Below, piece after piece: positions 1 to 9,615 of a DNA stretch of 64,000 bases. The notes beneath the pieces are model-generated. The model did not search any database. It saw only the letters and a program-made list of their open reading frames with translations, and was not told the origin of the DNA. The stretch lies in assembly GCF_014212125.1 (NCBI RefSeq), contig NZ_JACJVP010000007.1:174840-238839 (forward strand), written 5' to 3'. Every line of letters begins with the position of its first letter. Within the stretch, counting starts at the first letter, position 1. Both the position numbers and the translations under genes were made by a program. This DNA comes from Cohnella nanjingensis (GTDB lineage: Bacteria; Bacillota; Bacilli; Paenibacillales; Paenibacillaceae).

Positions 1-60
1 CGGCGTTGGGGGTCCGGAGGTCTGGGGATTCGAAGGTCTGGGGGTCGGAGGACTGGAGGA
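1..60. repeat. Imperfect short tandem repeat, G-rich
   Basis: Roughly three degenerate units of about 16-18 bp built on GGTCTGGGG / GGTCGGAGG follow each other at the very start of the window. The array may continue to the left of the window. No coding function is evident. Confidence 0.4.
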
Positions 61-375
61 TTCCCCGATGTGCGATCCTTTTATAACCTGTCGCAATTTT
101 CATTATAGCCTGTGACTTGGTAAGGTCATGCGTTTTTTTGTGCGGATAAGGTAGGGAAGAGGAAGCGCTTTGTGCGAGACATGGTAAGCAAGACGCATGT
201 TTGCCGCTGACCGGCGACCCGGAGATTGCCCGCTGGAACGGCTAATCCGTATCGAGCGGCCAACCCGCGCAAGTATATGGTTTTAATGGTCTAGACGACT
301 CGCGACCAGATGCCTGGCAGTATATCGCAGAAGTGCAGGATGCAGGCAAACAGGCGAACGCTTCCGTGTATCGCT
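61..375 (+). pseudogene. Gene-poor stretch ending in a C-terminal gene fragment
   Basis: There is no intact gene here. The last part (about 281-376) reads in one frame to a TAA as ...DDSRPDAWQYIAEVQDAG and a short tail ending ASVYR. Almost the same peptide end occurs at 25120-25230 (PDAWRYIAEVQDAG... ending ASGYR), again without the rest of its gene. I do not recognise the parent family. It is best read as a truncated 3' end. Confidence 0.45.
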
Positions 376-455
376 AATTAAGAAAAGGATATGAAGGGTT
401 TGAAGTGAAATGTATTGTAGAGAAGCATACAAATGGCGTTCAGGAGGTTACCCGT

Positions 456-827
456 ATGTCCGAGACCCATATCGCCCCATGGCTTTCTGTGAGTAACGCG
501 GCGGAGGCTGCAGCATATTACAAGGCCGCGTTCAGCGCGGTCGAGTTGTATCGCCTTGAGGAGGGCGGGCGGCTGGCTGTCGCTCAACTATCCATCGGGG
601 GAGGGGATTTCTGGATTCAAGAAGACCCTGACTCCAGCCCGGAGTCGATAGCTAGGGGATCGGTTCGAATGATCCTGACCGTCCAAGATCCGGATTCGGC
701 GTTCGAACAGGCCGTGGCCGCCGGCGCAACCGGAGTCGTACCCGTAGGCGAGGGTCACGGCTGGCGTATCGGACGCATCGCCGACCCGTTTGGCCACCAT
801 TGGGAGATCGGCAAGCGGCTTATTTAA
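456..827 (+). CDS. VOC (glyoxalase/bleomycin resistance fold) protein, PhnB-like
   Basis: A 123-residue single-domain vicinal-oxygen-chelate protein. The N-terminal 'APWLSVSNAAEAAAYYKAAF' strand-helix and the C-terminal 'RIADPFGHHWEIGKR' end are typical of the PhnB-like subgroup that often acts on small electrophiles or binds antibiotics; the substrate is unknown. The ATG at 456 is preferred over the upstream ATG at 405 because CAGGAGG lies 8 nt upstream and homology begins there. The gene stands alone, ahead of an AT-rich intergenic gap. Confidence 0.8.
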   Translation: MSETHIAPWLSVSNAAEAAAYYKAAFSAVELYRLEEGGRLAVAQLSIGGGDFWIQEDPDSSPESIARGSVRMILTVQDPDSAFEQAVAAGATGVVPVGEGHGWRIGRIADPFGHHWEIGKRLI

Positions 828-1010
828 ACCAATCCATTGACGGGAGCGCAAGGCGGACTAACTGATAGTAATTCACTTGACAAAAGTTATTAGATAAATT
901 AAGTTATTTATGTCTAATACCTTGAGGTTAAGATATTTGCATGGCGAGTGTAGCAAGTGGGCTTTTTAGATAAACTATTGGGCAGAAGGACTATTGAGGA
1001 GGAAACCGAA

Positions 1011-1550
1011 ATGTCAAAATTAAACATCGGTATTATTTTAGGAAGCACGCGTCAAGGCCGTCTAAGTCCACAAGTTGGAGATTGGGTAAAAAGTGTCGCT
1101 GATAAACGCGGAGATGCTAATTACGAAATCGTAGATATTGCAGATTTCAAGCTTCCGCTTTTCGGAGAAGTTGATGCTACAGAACAAGCGACAGCATGGA
1201 ATGTAAAGCTTGCTAGCTTGGATGGCTTCGTATTTATCGTTCAAGAGTACAATCACAGCATTTCGGCTTCATTGAAAAATGCACTTGATTATGCGCGCGA
1301 GGCTTGGAACAATAAGGCGGCAGGCATCGTAAGCTATGGTTCCGTAGGCGGCGCTCGCGCAGCTGAACATTTACGTGGAATTTTGGGAGAATTGTCCGTA
1401 GCGGACGTCCGCGTTCACCCGGCATTGTCACTTTTCACTGATTTTGAGAACGGAACTGTTTTCAAACCGGCTGATCTGCATCTTACCAACGTTAATGGTA
1501 TGCTTGATCAAGTGCTCGCTTGGAGCGGCGCATTGAAAACATTGCGTTAA
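1011..1550 (+). CDS. NADPH-dependent FMN reductase family protein
   Basis: A 179-residue flavodoxin-like protein. The phosphate-binding loop 'GIILGSTRQGRLS' lies near the N terminus and 'EYNHSISASLKNALDYA' is the classic FMN_red signature. It probably reduces FMN or quinones in the cytosol. Start 1011 has GAGGAGG just upstream. A GTG at 957 in frame would add a short MGFLDKLLG peptide, which looks unrelated to the fold. A second member of the family lies at 51961-52524, so the window carries two paralogues. Confidence 0.85.
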   Translation: MSKLNIGIILGSTRQGRLSPQVGDWVKSVADKRGDANYEIVDIADFKLPLFGEVDATEQATAWNVKLASLDGFVFIVQEYNHSISASLKNALDYAREAWNNKAAGIVSYGSVGGARAAEHLRGILGELSVADVRVHPALSLFTDFENGTVFKPADLHLTNVNGMLDQVLAWSGALKTLR

Positions 1551-1592
1551 TAACAACTTTTACGGAAACGTGTTCTGTATCTTTATTATTGC

Positions 1593-1634
1593 AAAGACCG
1601 GCAAGCTCCCTTCCCAGGAGCAGCCGGTCTTTTG
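1593..1634 (+). terminator. Rho-independent terminator after the FMN reductase
   Basis: AAAGACCGGC and GCCGGTCTTT form a 10-bp stem around a 21-nt loop and are followed by TTGCTCTTT. The remaining gap up to 1930 holds no further gene that I can support. Confidence 0.75.
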
Positions 1635-1930
1635 CTCTTTCTGAACCTCTGCAAAACGGATTTTAATCTAAAAAAGGGAAATCATTCAAAACCTTGTTCA
1701 AAACGGTGCCGCGGATGGCATCCATGATCATAAGGCGGGAGACTGCGCGGCTGGGCCGAGCGGATGACGAGGGACTGAAGAGTAGATGGGGGCTATTTCA
1801 ATGCCTGTTTTCCAAAATTAACGATCCACAAATATAATTTAAATATTCCTTTACGGGAATATTCCCTATGTGGTATATTCAATTCAGAAGGACATCGACT
1901 ACAAATAAACCAAGCGAAGGAGAATAAAAA

Positions 1931-2473
1931 ATGAGAAAAGTGATCGTATCGGAGTTCGTATCGTTGGATGGCGTGATGGAGGAACCGGGCTGGACGTTCC
2001 AGTTCGGCGGCGAGGAACAGGATAAGTTCAAGTTCGAGGAGCTTAAGGCGAGCGACGCGCTGCTGCTGGGACGCGTAACCTACGAAGGATTCGCAGCCGC
2101 TTGGCCGAACATGATCGAGCAGACAGGGGAATATGGCGAGTGGATGAACGGCTATCCTAAGCATGTCGTGTCCACGACCTTGGATCGGGCGGAATGGACC
2201 AATTCGAGCGTGATCAAGGGCGATATCGCGGAGGAGATCACGAAACTGAAGGAGCAGCCGGGCAAAGACATTCTCGTATTCGGAAGCTGCGCGCTTGTGC
2301 AGACGCTTCACAATCTCGGTCTGATCGACGAATACCGGCTCATGGTGTACCCGATCGTCGTAGGCAGCGGAAAACGACTGTTCCAAGATGGCTTGAATCA
2401 GACCGTGTTGAAATTGACGGAAACGAAGACGTTCCAAACGGGTGTCGTCGTGCTCACCTACCAAAAAGCTTGA
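1931..2473 (+). CDS. RibD C-terminal / dihydrofolate reductase-like protein
   Basis: A 180-residue protein starting MRKVIVSEFVSLDGVMEEPG and containing 'LLLGRVTYEGFA' and 'DILVFGSCALVQTL'. These are the NADPH-binding features of the YyaP/YwjB-type DHFR-like family (RibD_C fold). The physiological substrate is unknown; members are cytosolic reductases. The start has GAAGGAG 8 nt upstream. Relatives in the window are the degraded copy at 42892-43271 and the diverged minus-strand gene at 48569-49135. Confidence 0.85.
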   Translation: MRKVIVSEFVSLDGVMEEPGWTFQFGGEEQDKFKFEELKASDALLLGRVTYEGFAAAWPNMIEQTGEYGEWMNGYPKHVVSTTLDRAEWTNSSVIKGDIAEEITKLKEQPGKDILVFGSCALVQTLHNLGLIDEYRLMVYPIVVGSGKRLFQDGLNQTVLKLTETKTFQTGVVVLTYQKA

Positions 2474-2496
2474 TGGGAATGGCGCCATAAATGGAG

Positions 2497-2537
2497 ATAA
2501 GACCAGCTCGATACAATCCGGTATCGGGCTGGTCTTT
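2497..2537 (+). terminator. Terminator between the RibD-like and ArsR genes
   Basis: AAGACCAGCTCGATAC pairs with GGTATCGGGCTGGTCTT across a 5-nt loop. Because this hairpin lies inside the longest open frame of the next gene, it argues that the ArsR gene starts downstream, at 2557. Confidence 0.75.
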
Positions 2538-2556
2538 GAAGGTGGGACAGCGAAGG

Positions 2557-2874
2557 ATGGATCATACAATCTTAAGTGCGCTTGCCGAGCCCAGACGCTT
2601 GCAGATTGTTGAATTACTGCAGGATGGTCCGTTAACGGTGGGGGAGATCGCGGATCATCTTCAAATTCGCCAGCCGCAGGCGTCTAAACATCTGCGTATC
2701 TTATATGAAGCCGGGGTCGTGGATTTTGACGTCGATGTGAATCGGCGGATCTACAGGCTGCGGCCCGAACCGTTCGTGGAGATCAACGCTTGGTTGGAGC
2801 AATACCGCGGAATGCGGGAGGAGAAGCTCGACAATCTGGATGACTATTTGCAGCAGTTGCAGAATAAGAAGTAG
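2557..2874 (+). CDS. ArsR-family winged-helix repressor
   Basis: A 105-residue one-domain regulator. The sequence runs from 'ILSALAEPRRLQIVELL' through the recognition helix 'QPQASKHLRIL' to the wing 'RRIYRLRPEPF'. It lacks the metal-binding Cys pairs of ArsR/SmtB sensors, so it is of the metal-independent SdpR/YczG type that usually controls an adjacent SRPBCC or stress gene. Start 2557 follows GGTGGG, and the upstream ATG at 2491 is excluded by the terminator. A strong terminator follows, so it seems monocistronic. Confidence 0.8.
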   Translation: MDHTILSALAEPRRLQIVELLQDGPLTVGEIADHLQIRQPQASKHLRILYEAGVVDFDVDVNRRIYRLRPEPFVEINAWLEQYRGMREEKLDNLDDYLQQLQNKK

Positions 2875-2914
2875 TGCTTTGAATCCCATTGCATACGGTT
2901 ACGGAGCAAGTTAA

Positions 2915-2965
2915 AAGACGAAGACCGGTTCGTTCCTCTAAGGAGGAGCTGCCGGTCTTCGTCTT
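2915..2965 (+). terminator. Terminator after ArsR gene
   Basis: AAGACGAAGACCGG and CCGGTCTTCGTCTT form a 14-bp stem. It separates this regulator from the next ArsR/SRPBCC unit. Confidence 0.75.
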
Positions 2966-2984
2966 GGTCAGGACAAAAATACAA

Positions 2985-3028
2985 AATTAAGCGTATACTT
3001 AATTAAGTTATTGGTTTATAATGAGCGC
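2985..3028 (+). promoter_or_regulatory. Promoter and candidate ArsR operator, leaderless start
   Basis: A perfect TATAAT at 3017-3022 sits only 6 nt before the ATG at 3029, so the transcript should start at or within a base or two of the start codon. Upstream, AATTAAG (2985-2991) and CTTAATT (2998-3004) form a 7-6-7 inverted repeat where an autorepressor would block RNA polymerase. The -35 element is weak. Confidence 0.6.
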
Positions 3029-3382
3029 ATGGACACATTCACAGCGATAGCAGACACCACGAGACGCCGTATCATCGAATTGTTGGCCGCCCATGGCCCC
3101 TTGTCCGCGACGGAGATCTGCAGCCACTTCGAGATCAGCCCCCAGGCGATCTCGCAGCACCTGAAAGTGCTGCGCGAGGCGAATGCCGTCTCGGTGGAGA
3201 AGAAGGCGCAGCAGCGCATCTACCGCCTGAACCCGGAGTCGATGTCGGAGGTAGAGGACTGGGCGAAGCAATTTCGGGAGATGTGGAGTCAACGATTCCA
3301 AGCGCTCGACCGCCTGTTGGAGGCGCGCAAGGCGAAGCAGCAGCTTCATACAAACCCAATGGAAGGGAAGGAAGATTCATGA
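3029..3382 (+). CDS. ArsR-family regulator paired with SRPBCC gene
   Basis: A 117-residue winged-helix protein: '[18 protein letters not shown]', recognition helix '[12 protein letters not shown]' and wing '[10 protein letters not shown]'. It is paralogous to the regulator at 13299 (both share [10 protein letters not shown] and [14 protein letters not shown] wings). Its stop overlaps the next start (ATGA), so the two are co-translated. The ATG at 3029 is chosen because the -10 box lies immediately upstream and no SD is present. It is probably an autorepressor that senses a small molecule rather than a metal. Confidence 0.85.
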   Translation: MDTFTAIADTTRRRIIELLAAHGPLSATEICSHFEISPQAISQHLKVLREANAVSVEKKAQQRIYRLNPESMSEVEDWAKQFREMWSQRFQALDRLLEARKAKQQLHTNPMEGKEDS

Positions 3383-3876
3383 CCATCAGCTATGAGACCA
3401 AGGTAACCGCGGAGCCCGGCAAGCAGTTGATCTTGATCGAGCGGGAGTTCGATGCCCCCCGGGAGCTCGTATTCGAAGCATTCACCGATGCGGAGCTGTT
3501 CGTGGAGTGGATGGGGCCGCGCAATCTCGCCATGACGCTCGAGACGTTCGAACCGCGGGACGGCGGGTCGTGGAGGTACATTCATCGCGACGAGGCCGGC
3601 AATGCGTACGGATTCCACGGCGTGTTCCATGAAGTGTCGGCACCGGAGCGAATTATCCAGACCTTCGAGTTCGAAGGGCTTCCGGAGAGGGGTCACGTCA
3701 CGCTTGAGACGGTGATCTTCGAAGAGCTGCCGGGAGGCAAGACCAAGATTCGGATGGAGTCGGTCTTCCGTTCGGTCGCGGATCGGGACGGCATGGTGCA
3801 ATCCGGGATGGAGGGCGGTCTCAACGATTCGTTCGGACGACTCGTCGAGCTGCTCGAGAAGCTAAAGAACAAGTAA
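3379..3876 (+). CDS. SRPBCC (AHSA1/START-like) domain protein
   Basis: A 165-residue AHSA1-type protein: '[24 protein letters not shown]', 'WMGPRNL', '[14 protein letters not shown]' and a C-terminal amphipathic helix '[17 protein letters not shown]'. The family forms a hydrophobic ligand pocket; ArsR/SRPBCC operons are common in Bacillales and actinobacteria, but ligands are mostly unknown. It overlaps its regulator by 4 nt. Confidence 0.85.
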   Translation: MTISYETKVTAEPGKQLILIEREFDAPRELVFEAFTDAELFVEWMGPRNLAMTLETFEPRDGGSWRYIHRDEAGNAYGFHGVFHEVSAPERIIQTFEFEGLPERGHVTLETVIFEELPGGKTKIRMESVFRSVADRDGMVQSGMEGGLNDSFGRLVELLEKLKNK

Positions 3877-3886
3877 GCGGAGAGAG

Positions 3887-3922
3887 AGCCGGGAATTCCT
3901 CGATAGAGGGTCCCGGCTTTGT
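3887..3922 (+). terminator. Terminator of the ArsR/SRPBCC operon
   Basis: GAGCCGGGA and TCCCGGCTTTG form a 7-8-bp stem followed by a weak T run. A second, stronger hairpin lies just downstream and serves the opposite strand. Confidence 0.6.
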
Positions 3923-3956
3923 TGTTCTGAGATGCGAACCTTTGGCGAGGTGGACC

Positions 3957-3997
3957 AAAAAAGCCGCGCAATCGGATCACCGATTGCGCGGCTTTTT
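3957..3997 (-). terminator. Bidirectional terminator at gdhA 3' end
   Basis: AAAAAAGCCGCGCAATCGG and its complement flank a 4-nt loop (ATCA). A T run is present on both strands, so it can stop transcripts from either side. It lies 13 nt beyond the gdhA stop. Confidence 0.85.
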
Positions 3998-4009
3998 ATA
4001 TATGAAAAA

Positions 4010-5422
<1,413 letters not shown>

Positions 5423-5530
5423 TCAAAAAATTTGTACTTTATAAACAAAAAGTCTAACCAATCTTAGCGAATGACGCAAATAAAATTTTTTTTGAAGGTT
5501 GAACAAATAATATAATGGGCGAAAAACGAA

Positions 5531-5558
5531 AAGCCCCGTCATGAGACATGACGGGGTT
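5531..5558 (-). terminator. Terminator of ddh
   Basis: On the minus strand AACCCCGTCATG and CATGACGGGGCTTTT form a 12-bp stem with a 4-nt loop and a T run, 20 nt after the ddh stop. Confidence 0.85.
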
Positions 5559-5577
5559 AATTCGCGAAGCGTATGGG

Positions 5578-6561
5578 TTACAGCAGGTCGCGGCGCAGGT
5601 CGCCGGCGGGCTTCGGCGACAGGTGGCCGAGCGGAATGTCGAACACGGTCCGGGCGCCGGTCTGGCCTTCTTGACGCAGCCGGTAAGCCGCGCGGGCGTA
5701 GGCGACCAGGACGCTGGCCGTGAATTCCGGATTGCTCTCGAGCTTGAGGCCGAATTCGATGATCTGCTTCGTGCCTTGGCCCGTAACGCCGCTGCGGATG
5801 ACGAAGCCGCCGTGCGGCATGCCTTGATGCTCGGCGCGGAGCTCGTCCTCGGAGATGAAGGTGACCGTGGTGTCGTAATCCGAGAAGTAGTTCGGCATAT
5901 TCACGATCGTCTGCCGGATCTGCTCTAGATCGGCGCCTTCCTCCGCAACGACGTAGCACTGCCGCAGATGTTTCTCCCGGGTCGTGAAGTCGGGCGTCTC
6001 CCCTGCGCGGATCCGGTCGATCACTTCCTGCACCGGCACGGTGTATTGCACGCCGTTCTTCACGCCCGGCACCCGCCGGATGGCGTCGGAATGCCCTTGG
6101 CTGACGCCTTTGCCCCAGAACGTATACTCCTTGCCCTCGGGGAGAATCGCGCCGGCGAGCAGCCGGTTCAGCGAGAAGAGACCCGGATCCCAGCCGGTCG
6201 AGATGACGCTGACCGTGCCGCCCTGCGCCGCAGCCGCGTTAACCGACTCGAAGAATTCGGGGATCTTCGCATGGGTGTCGAAGCTGTCTACCGTATTGAA
6301 CATGCGCGCCAGCGCCGGGGTCTGCTCGGGCAGATCGGTCGCGGAGCCGCCGCACAGAATCATCACGTCGATCTTGCCGATGTATTGCTCCGCTGCGGAG
6401 ATGTGCTCGAACCGCGCGCTTCCGCTGTCGGATGCCAGTTGATCCGGCTGCCGCCGGGTAAATATCGCGACCAGATCGATATCCGGATTTTGCGCAATAG
6501 CCTTCTCTACGCCTCTGCCGAGGTTGCCGTAGCCTACAATGCCTGCCTTTATGGTACTCAG
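5578..6561 (-). CDS. ddh: meso-Diaminopimelate D-dehydrogenase
   Basis: A 327-residue enzyme of the Ddh family (tetrahydrodipicolinate + NH3 + NADPH to meso-DAP; the single-step branch of lysine and peptidoglycan synthesis). Seen are the Rossmann motif 'AGIVGYGNLGRGVE', 'DVMILCGGSATDLPEQTP', 'VISTGWDPGLFSLNR', 'TFWGKGVSQGHSDAIRR' and 'MPHGGFV'. The start deserves attention. The protein should begin STIKAGIVGYG, and a CTG codon there (6561-6559) has AAAGGAGG 8 nt upstream. The only other in-frame option is a GTG at 6594 with a weak GAGG. It has no lysine-gene neighbours. Confidence 0.92.
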   Translation of the reverse strand: MSTIKAGIVGYGNLGRGVEKAIAQNPDIDLVAIFTRRQPDQLASDSGSARFEHISAAEQYIGKIDVMILCGGSATDLPEQTPALARMFNTVDSFDTHAKIPEFFESVNAAAAQGGTVSVISTGWDPGLFSLNRLLAGAILPEGKEYTFWGKGVSQGHSDAIRRVPGVKNGVQYTVPVQEVIDRIRAGETPDFTTREKHLRQCYVVAEEGADLEQIRQTIVNMPNYFSDYDTTVTFISEDELRAEHQGMPHGGFVIRSGVTGQGTKQIIEFGLKLESNPEFTASVLVAYARAAYRLRQEGQTGARTVFDIPLGHLSPKPAGDLRRDLL

Positions 6562-6733
6562 ATGGAGCGCCTCCTTTGTCGATAAGCGGTTCACTTGCCT
6601 CTATATTAGTATATAGATGTTACATGATATGTAAACTATAAATCGAAAAGAAACGTATTTTGTCGCGAGAGACAGGAGTGGTAGACTGGTAGAGTATGCA
6701 TGACTATCGGGTATAAGGGAGGACGGATAGGCG

Positions 6734-7636
6734 ATGAAAAGGAATCGGCTAGGCGCATCCGGGCTGCTCGTCGGCGAGGTCGGACTTGGCTGCATGTCGC
6801 TGGGGACGGAGGAACGGAAGGCGACGGCACTCATCCATGAGGCGCTGGAGCGCGGCGTCAATCTGCTGGACACCGCCGATCTGTATGACGGCGGACGCAA
6901 CGAGGAGATCGTCGGCCAAGCGATCCGAGGGCGGCGCGAGCGCGTGGTGCTGGCTACGAAGGTAGGAAACCGGCGGATCCCGGGACAAGAGGGGTGGACC
7001 TGGGACCCCTCCAAGGCGTATATCCTGTCGGCCGTCAAAGAAAGCTTGCGCAGGCTCGGGACGGACTACATCGATCTGTACCAGCTTCATGGCGGAACGC
7101 TCGACGATCCGATCGACGAGACGATCGAGGCGTTCGAGCAGTTGAAGCGGGAAGGGGTCATCCGGGCGTACGGGATATCGTCGATCCGTCCTAACGTAAT
7201 TCGGGAGTATGCCGCGCGAAGCGCCGTCGCGAGCGTCATGAACAGCTACAGCATCGTGGACCGCCGGGCGGAAGAGACGGTGCTGCCGCTGCTGCAGGAG
7301 CGGTCGATCGGCGTCATCGCGAGAGGGCCGGTGGCCAGCGGAGCGCTGGCGGCCAATCGGCAGCCGGCGAAGGGCGTGCCGGACTACGAACTGGCGGAGC
7401 TGATCGCGCTGCGCGAGCGGCTGCAGGAGCTGGCGACGCCGGAGCGGAGCCTCACGCAGCTCGCGATCCGTTACTCGCTGAGCCATCCGGCGGTCGCCGT
7501 CGCGATCCCGGGGGCCAGCTCGCGCGAGCAGCTGCTGCAGAACATCGCGGCCGCGGACGTACAGGAGCTGTCGGCGGAGGAAGTGCAAGCCATTCGCCGC
7601 ATCAGTAAGGCGAATCGCTATGCGGTTCATCGCTAA
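6734..7636 (+). CDS. Aldo/keto reductase
   Basis: A 300-residue AKR with a TIM-barrel layout: 'GEVGLGCMSLGTEE', the catalytic Asp/Tyr segment 'NLLDTADLYDGGRNEEIVGQAI', Lys in 'VVLATKVGNR', His in 'IDLYQLHGG' and C-terminal cofactor loop 'AIPGASSREQLLQNI'. It reduces an unknown carbonyl with NADPH. GGGAGG lies 11 nt before the ATG. It reads divergently from ddh across about 170 bp. Confidence 0.9.
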   Translation: MKRNRLGASGLLVGEVGLGCMSLGTEERKATALIHEALERGVNLLDTADLYDGGRNEEIVGQAIRGRRERVVLATKVGNRRIPGQEGWTWDPSKAYILSAVKESLRRLGTDYIDLYQLHGGTLDDPIDETIEAFEQLKREGVIRAYGISSIRPNVIREYAARSAVASVMNSYSIVDRRAEETVLPLLQERSIGVIARGPVASGALAANRQPAKGVPDYELAELIALRERLQELATPERSLTQLAIRYSLSHPAVAVAIPGASSREQLLQNIAAADVQELSAEEVQAIRRISKANRYAVHR

Positions 7637-7803
7637 ACCTTAGAATGCACTAGCAGATAGATAGCCGTACCAGATGAACGATCGGTATTTGGCATTCCGG
7701 CATTTGGCTTTCTAGCGTTCAATCTAGCAATCCAGAAGAAACGGCGCGTGCGCCAATTCGATAGAATGAACGGAGGATACGACATCTCAAGGAGGAGTGC
7801 GTC

Positions 7804-8277
7804 ATGACGAATTCGTCCGGCAAGAGAACGGATTCCGCTACCAGAGTCATTCAGGCATCGCCGCAAACCATCTATCAGGCATTCATAGATCCGGAGGCGC
7901 TGGTCTCATGGCTGCCGCCGAAGGGCATGAAGGGTCATATTCAAGCGTTTGACGCCCGAGAAGGCGGAGCTTATCAGATGTCCCTTACCTATATCGGAAC
8001 GGATCACACGCCCGGAAAAACCTCGGAAGATGCCGACGTCGTCCAGGGGAAATTCCTGGAGCTGATCCCGGACGAGCGAATCGTGCAATTCGTCGAATTC
8101 GAGTCCGATGATCCCGCGTTCGCGGGCGGGATGACCATGACATGGGCCTTGGCGGCCGTCCCGGGAGGTACCCAAGTCACCATCGTATGCCAGAACGTAC
8201 CGGAAGGTATCCGGAAGGAAGATCATGACGAAGGGTTGAGATCCTCTCTGGAGAACCTTGCGGCCTTTGTCGAATGA
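7804..8277 (+). CDS. SRPBCC (AHSA1-like) domain protein
   Basis: A 157-residue protein: 'TRVIQASPQTIYQAFIDPEALVSWLPPKGM', 'FDAREGGAYQMSLTY', 'FVEFESDDPAFAGGMTMTW' and 'HDEGLRSSLENLAAFVE'. This is the AHSA1/polyketide cyclase-like helix-grip fold. AAGGAGG lies 8 nt upstream of the ATG. It has no adjacent ArsR regulator, unlike the other two copies in the window. Confidence 0.85.
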   Translation: MTNSSGKRTDSATRVIQASPQTIYQAFIDPEALVSWLPPKGMKGHIQAFDAREGGAYQMSLTYIGTDHTPGKTSEDADVVQGKFLELIPDERIVQFVEFESDDPAFAGGMTMTWALAAVPGGTQVTIVCQNVPEGIRKEDHDEGLRSSLENLAAFVE

Positions 8278-8327
8278 CGCTTCCTCCCCGGTCTCAATTC
8301 CTTTAAAGGAGAGGCTTCATTTGACGG

Positions 8328-8501
8328 GAATTGACATCGGATGACCTAAAGAATATTAAGATAGATCGTTCCGATGTTGGGAACATCAGAACATTGGGAG
8401 ATATATTATTGCGAGTCGCGTATCACGAATCCGTCCATACCGGGCAATTGTTGGACTACATGCGAACGATGGGGATCGATCGCCCTCGTATATGGGATTA
8501 G
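8328..8501 (+). pseudogene. DinB-family protein, C-terminal remnant
   Basis: An open segment without a start reads DLKNIKIDRSDVGNIRTLGD and then ILLRVAYHESVHTGQLLDYM, ending RPRIWD and TAG. The 'HESVHTGQL' histidine motif is the C-terminal metal-binding signature of DinB-like four-helix proteins. The N-terminal two thirds are missing. Its stop abuts the stop of the minus-strand GNAT remnant that follows. Confidence 0.65.
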
Positions 8502-8845
8502 ATTACAACGGATAGTCGTAGCGGATTAAATCCGTTGTGTTGCGCCACTTTGTCATAGAGCGCGTGGGCGACGGCGTTGTCTCGGCGGGTCTGCCAATAG
8601 AACCTGGAGACGCGATGCTCGCGCGCCGCTTGGGCGACGCGCTCGATAAGCGCCCGAGCGGCTCCGTGACCGCGGACGTCCTCGCCGACGAAGGTCTTGG
8701 AGATAGCAGGCGTCGTCCGTCCAGATCGTAGGGCGATACAGATAGTGAGCGATTCCGATCAAGCGGCCTTGAAGGCGCGCACCGAACCCGTAGATGCCGT
8801 CGCGGGCCGCCAGGCGCCGCCAGGTCTCGTCGTTATCCTTTCCTT
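8498..8845 (-). pseudogene. GNAT acetyltransferase, frameshifted remnant
   Basis: On the minus strand the frame TWRRLAARDGIYGFGARLQG and IGIAHYLYRPTIWTDDACYL breaks near 'LQDL' (about 8687). It continues in another frame as VGEDVRGHGAARALIERVAQ and ends RFYWQTRRDNAVAHALYDKV plus a short tail. The acetyl-CoA loop (R/Q-x-x-G-x-G/A as VRGHGAA) is present, but reading needs a frame change and the start is lost. It would have been a small-molecule N-acetyltransferase. Confidence 0.7.
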
Positions 8846-8937
8846 TGCAGCGTTGGTATGAGAATCATACGGGCGATGCGGCCTCGAATGAAGATCCAAT
8901 TCCGAGCAATTGGAGAGGTCCAGTGGATGAAGCGACA

Positions 8938-8973
8938 ACAAACCCGCCTTCGGCTTGGCCAGAGGTGGGTTTA
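8938..8973. terminator. Hairpin with AACCCGCC/GGTGGGTT stem
   Basis: AACCCGCC and GGTGGGTT pair around a 15-nt loop with short T and A flanks. It lies in a 600-bp stretch (8850-9167) that otherwise shows no recognisable gene. Confidence 0.4.
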
Positions 8974-9167
8974 ACCATGTCTGCTTGCTGTGTCCGATAT
9001 GGGCAAAAAGCCTACAGTGGGAGGTCAGGCTGCGGCGGAAGTCTGAGCGGCTCATACCTTTCGGCAATATCCATATATCGGTCAGTCTGTCTTTGCCGAT
9101 GCTGCGTGACTTCCCAGTGCTTGCAGCGCGCCGCGTCGCGCCTGTGATGGGTGCTGTTGAAGAGTAC

Positions 9168-9452
9168 ATCGGCGTGTCCGACGTGCGGGTGCTGGACGGG
9201 TGCTACGCGGTTTGGACGGCGGCAGGCTTGCCGGTGACGGCGGAAACGCCGCAGCCGGCCGCGCTCCGCTCGCGCTTCGGCGCGCTCGGTCAGGATGACG
9301 AGGTCATCGTCTACTACGGCTCCGGCATCTCCGCCACACCGAACGTGCTGGCGCTTCACGAAGCGGGCTTCCGCAACGTGAAGCTGTATGCGGGGAGCTG
9401 GAGCGATTGGATCTCCTACGCCGACAACCCAATTGCGGCGGGAGAAGAGTAA
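9168..9452 (+). pseudogene. Rhodanese (sulfurtransferase) internal-deletion remnant
   Basis: Two separated pieces of a two-domain rhodanese are joined. The end of domain 1 (RVLDGCYAVWTAAGLPVTAE) runs straight into the active-site region of domain 2 (DDEVIVYYGSGISATPNVLA) and the tail WSDWISYADNPIAAGEE. In the intact gene at 31790 these pieces are about 70 codons apart. The catalytic Cys of the VYCGSG loop is Tyr here. The tail leads directly into repeat copy C1. Confidence 0.8.
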
Positions 9453-9560
9453 GAGCCGAGAGGCTGCATCGAATGCGGGTTGGAGGGCTGTGACAGGTTG
9501 GGAGCAAGTGACCTGTTCCAGTCCTTTTTGAGCCTCTCTGCAAACAATTTGCAAACAAGA
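9396..9560 (+). repeat. Unit C repeat, copy C1 (rhodanese tail + hairpin)
   Basis: The left block is the rhodanese C-terminal codons ending GEE-TAA. Then come the spacer, the hairpin GAGGGCTGTGACAGG..CCTGTTCCAGTCCT with TTTTT, and the right border TTGCAAACAAGA. The 3' arm differs from other copies (CAGTCCT instead of CGGCCCT) yet still pairs with the 5' arm. The MarR module begins immediately after. Confidence 0.8.
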
Positions 9561-9580
9561 TGATGGAAAATGGGGGTATA

Positions 9581-9609
9581 TTGACAGCATGCTGTCAAAT
9601 TGTTATGAT
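9581..9609 (+). promoter_or_regulatory. MarR promoter with perfect palindromic operator
   Basis: -35 TTGACA (9581-9586) and -10 TATGAT (9604-9609) are spaced by exactly 17 bp. An 18-bp perfect palindrome TTGACAGCATGCTGTCAA (9581-9598) covers the -35 box. Transcription should start at about 9616, which is the A of the ATG: a leaderless, probably self-repressed regulator. Confidence 0.8.
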
Positions 9610-9615
9610 GCAATT

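Noticed and set aside
957..1010. N-terminal extension MGFLDKLLG on the FMN reductase
   Set aside because: It starts at GTG without an SD, and the family begins at the ATG at 1011, which has GAGGAGG upstream.
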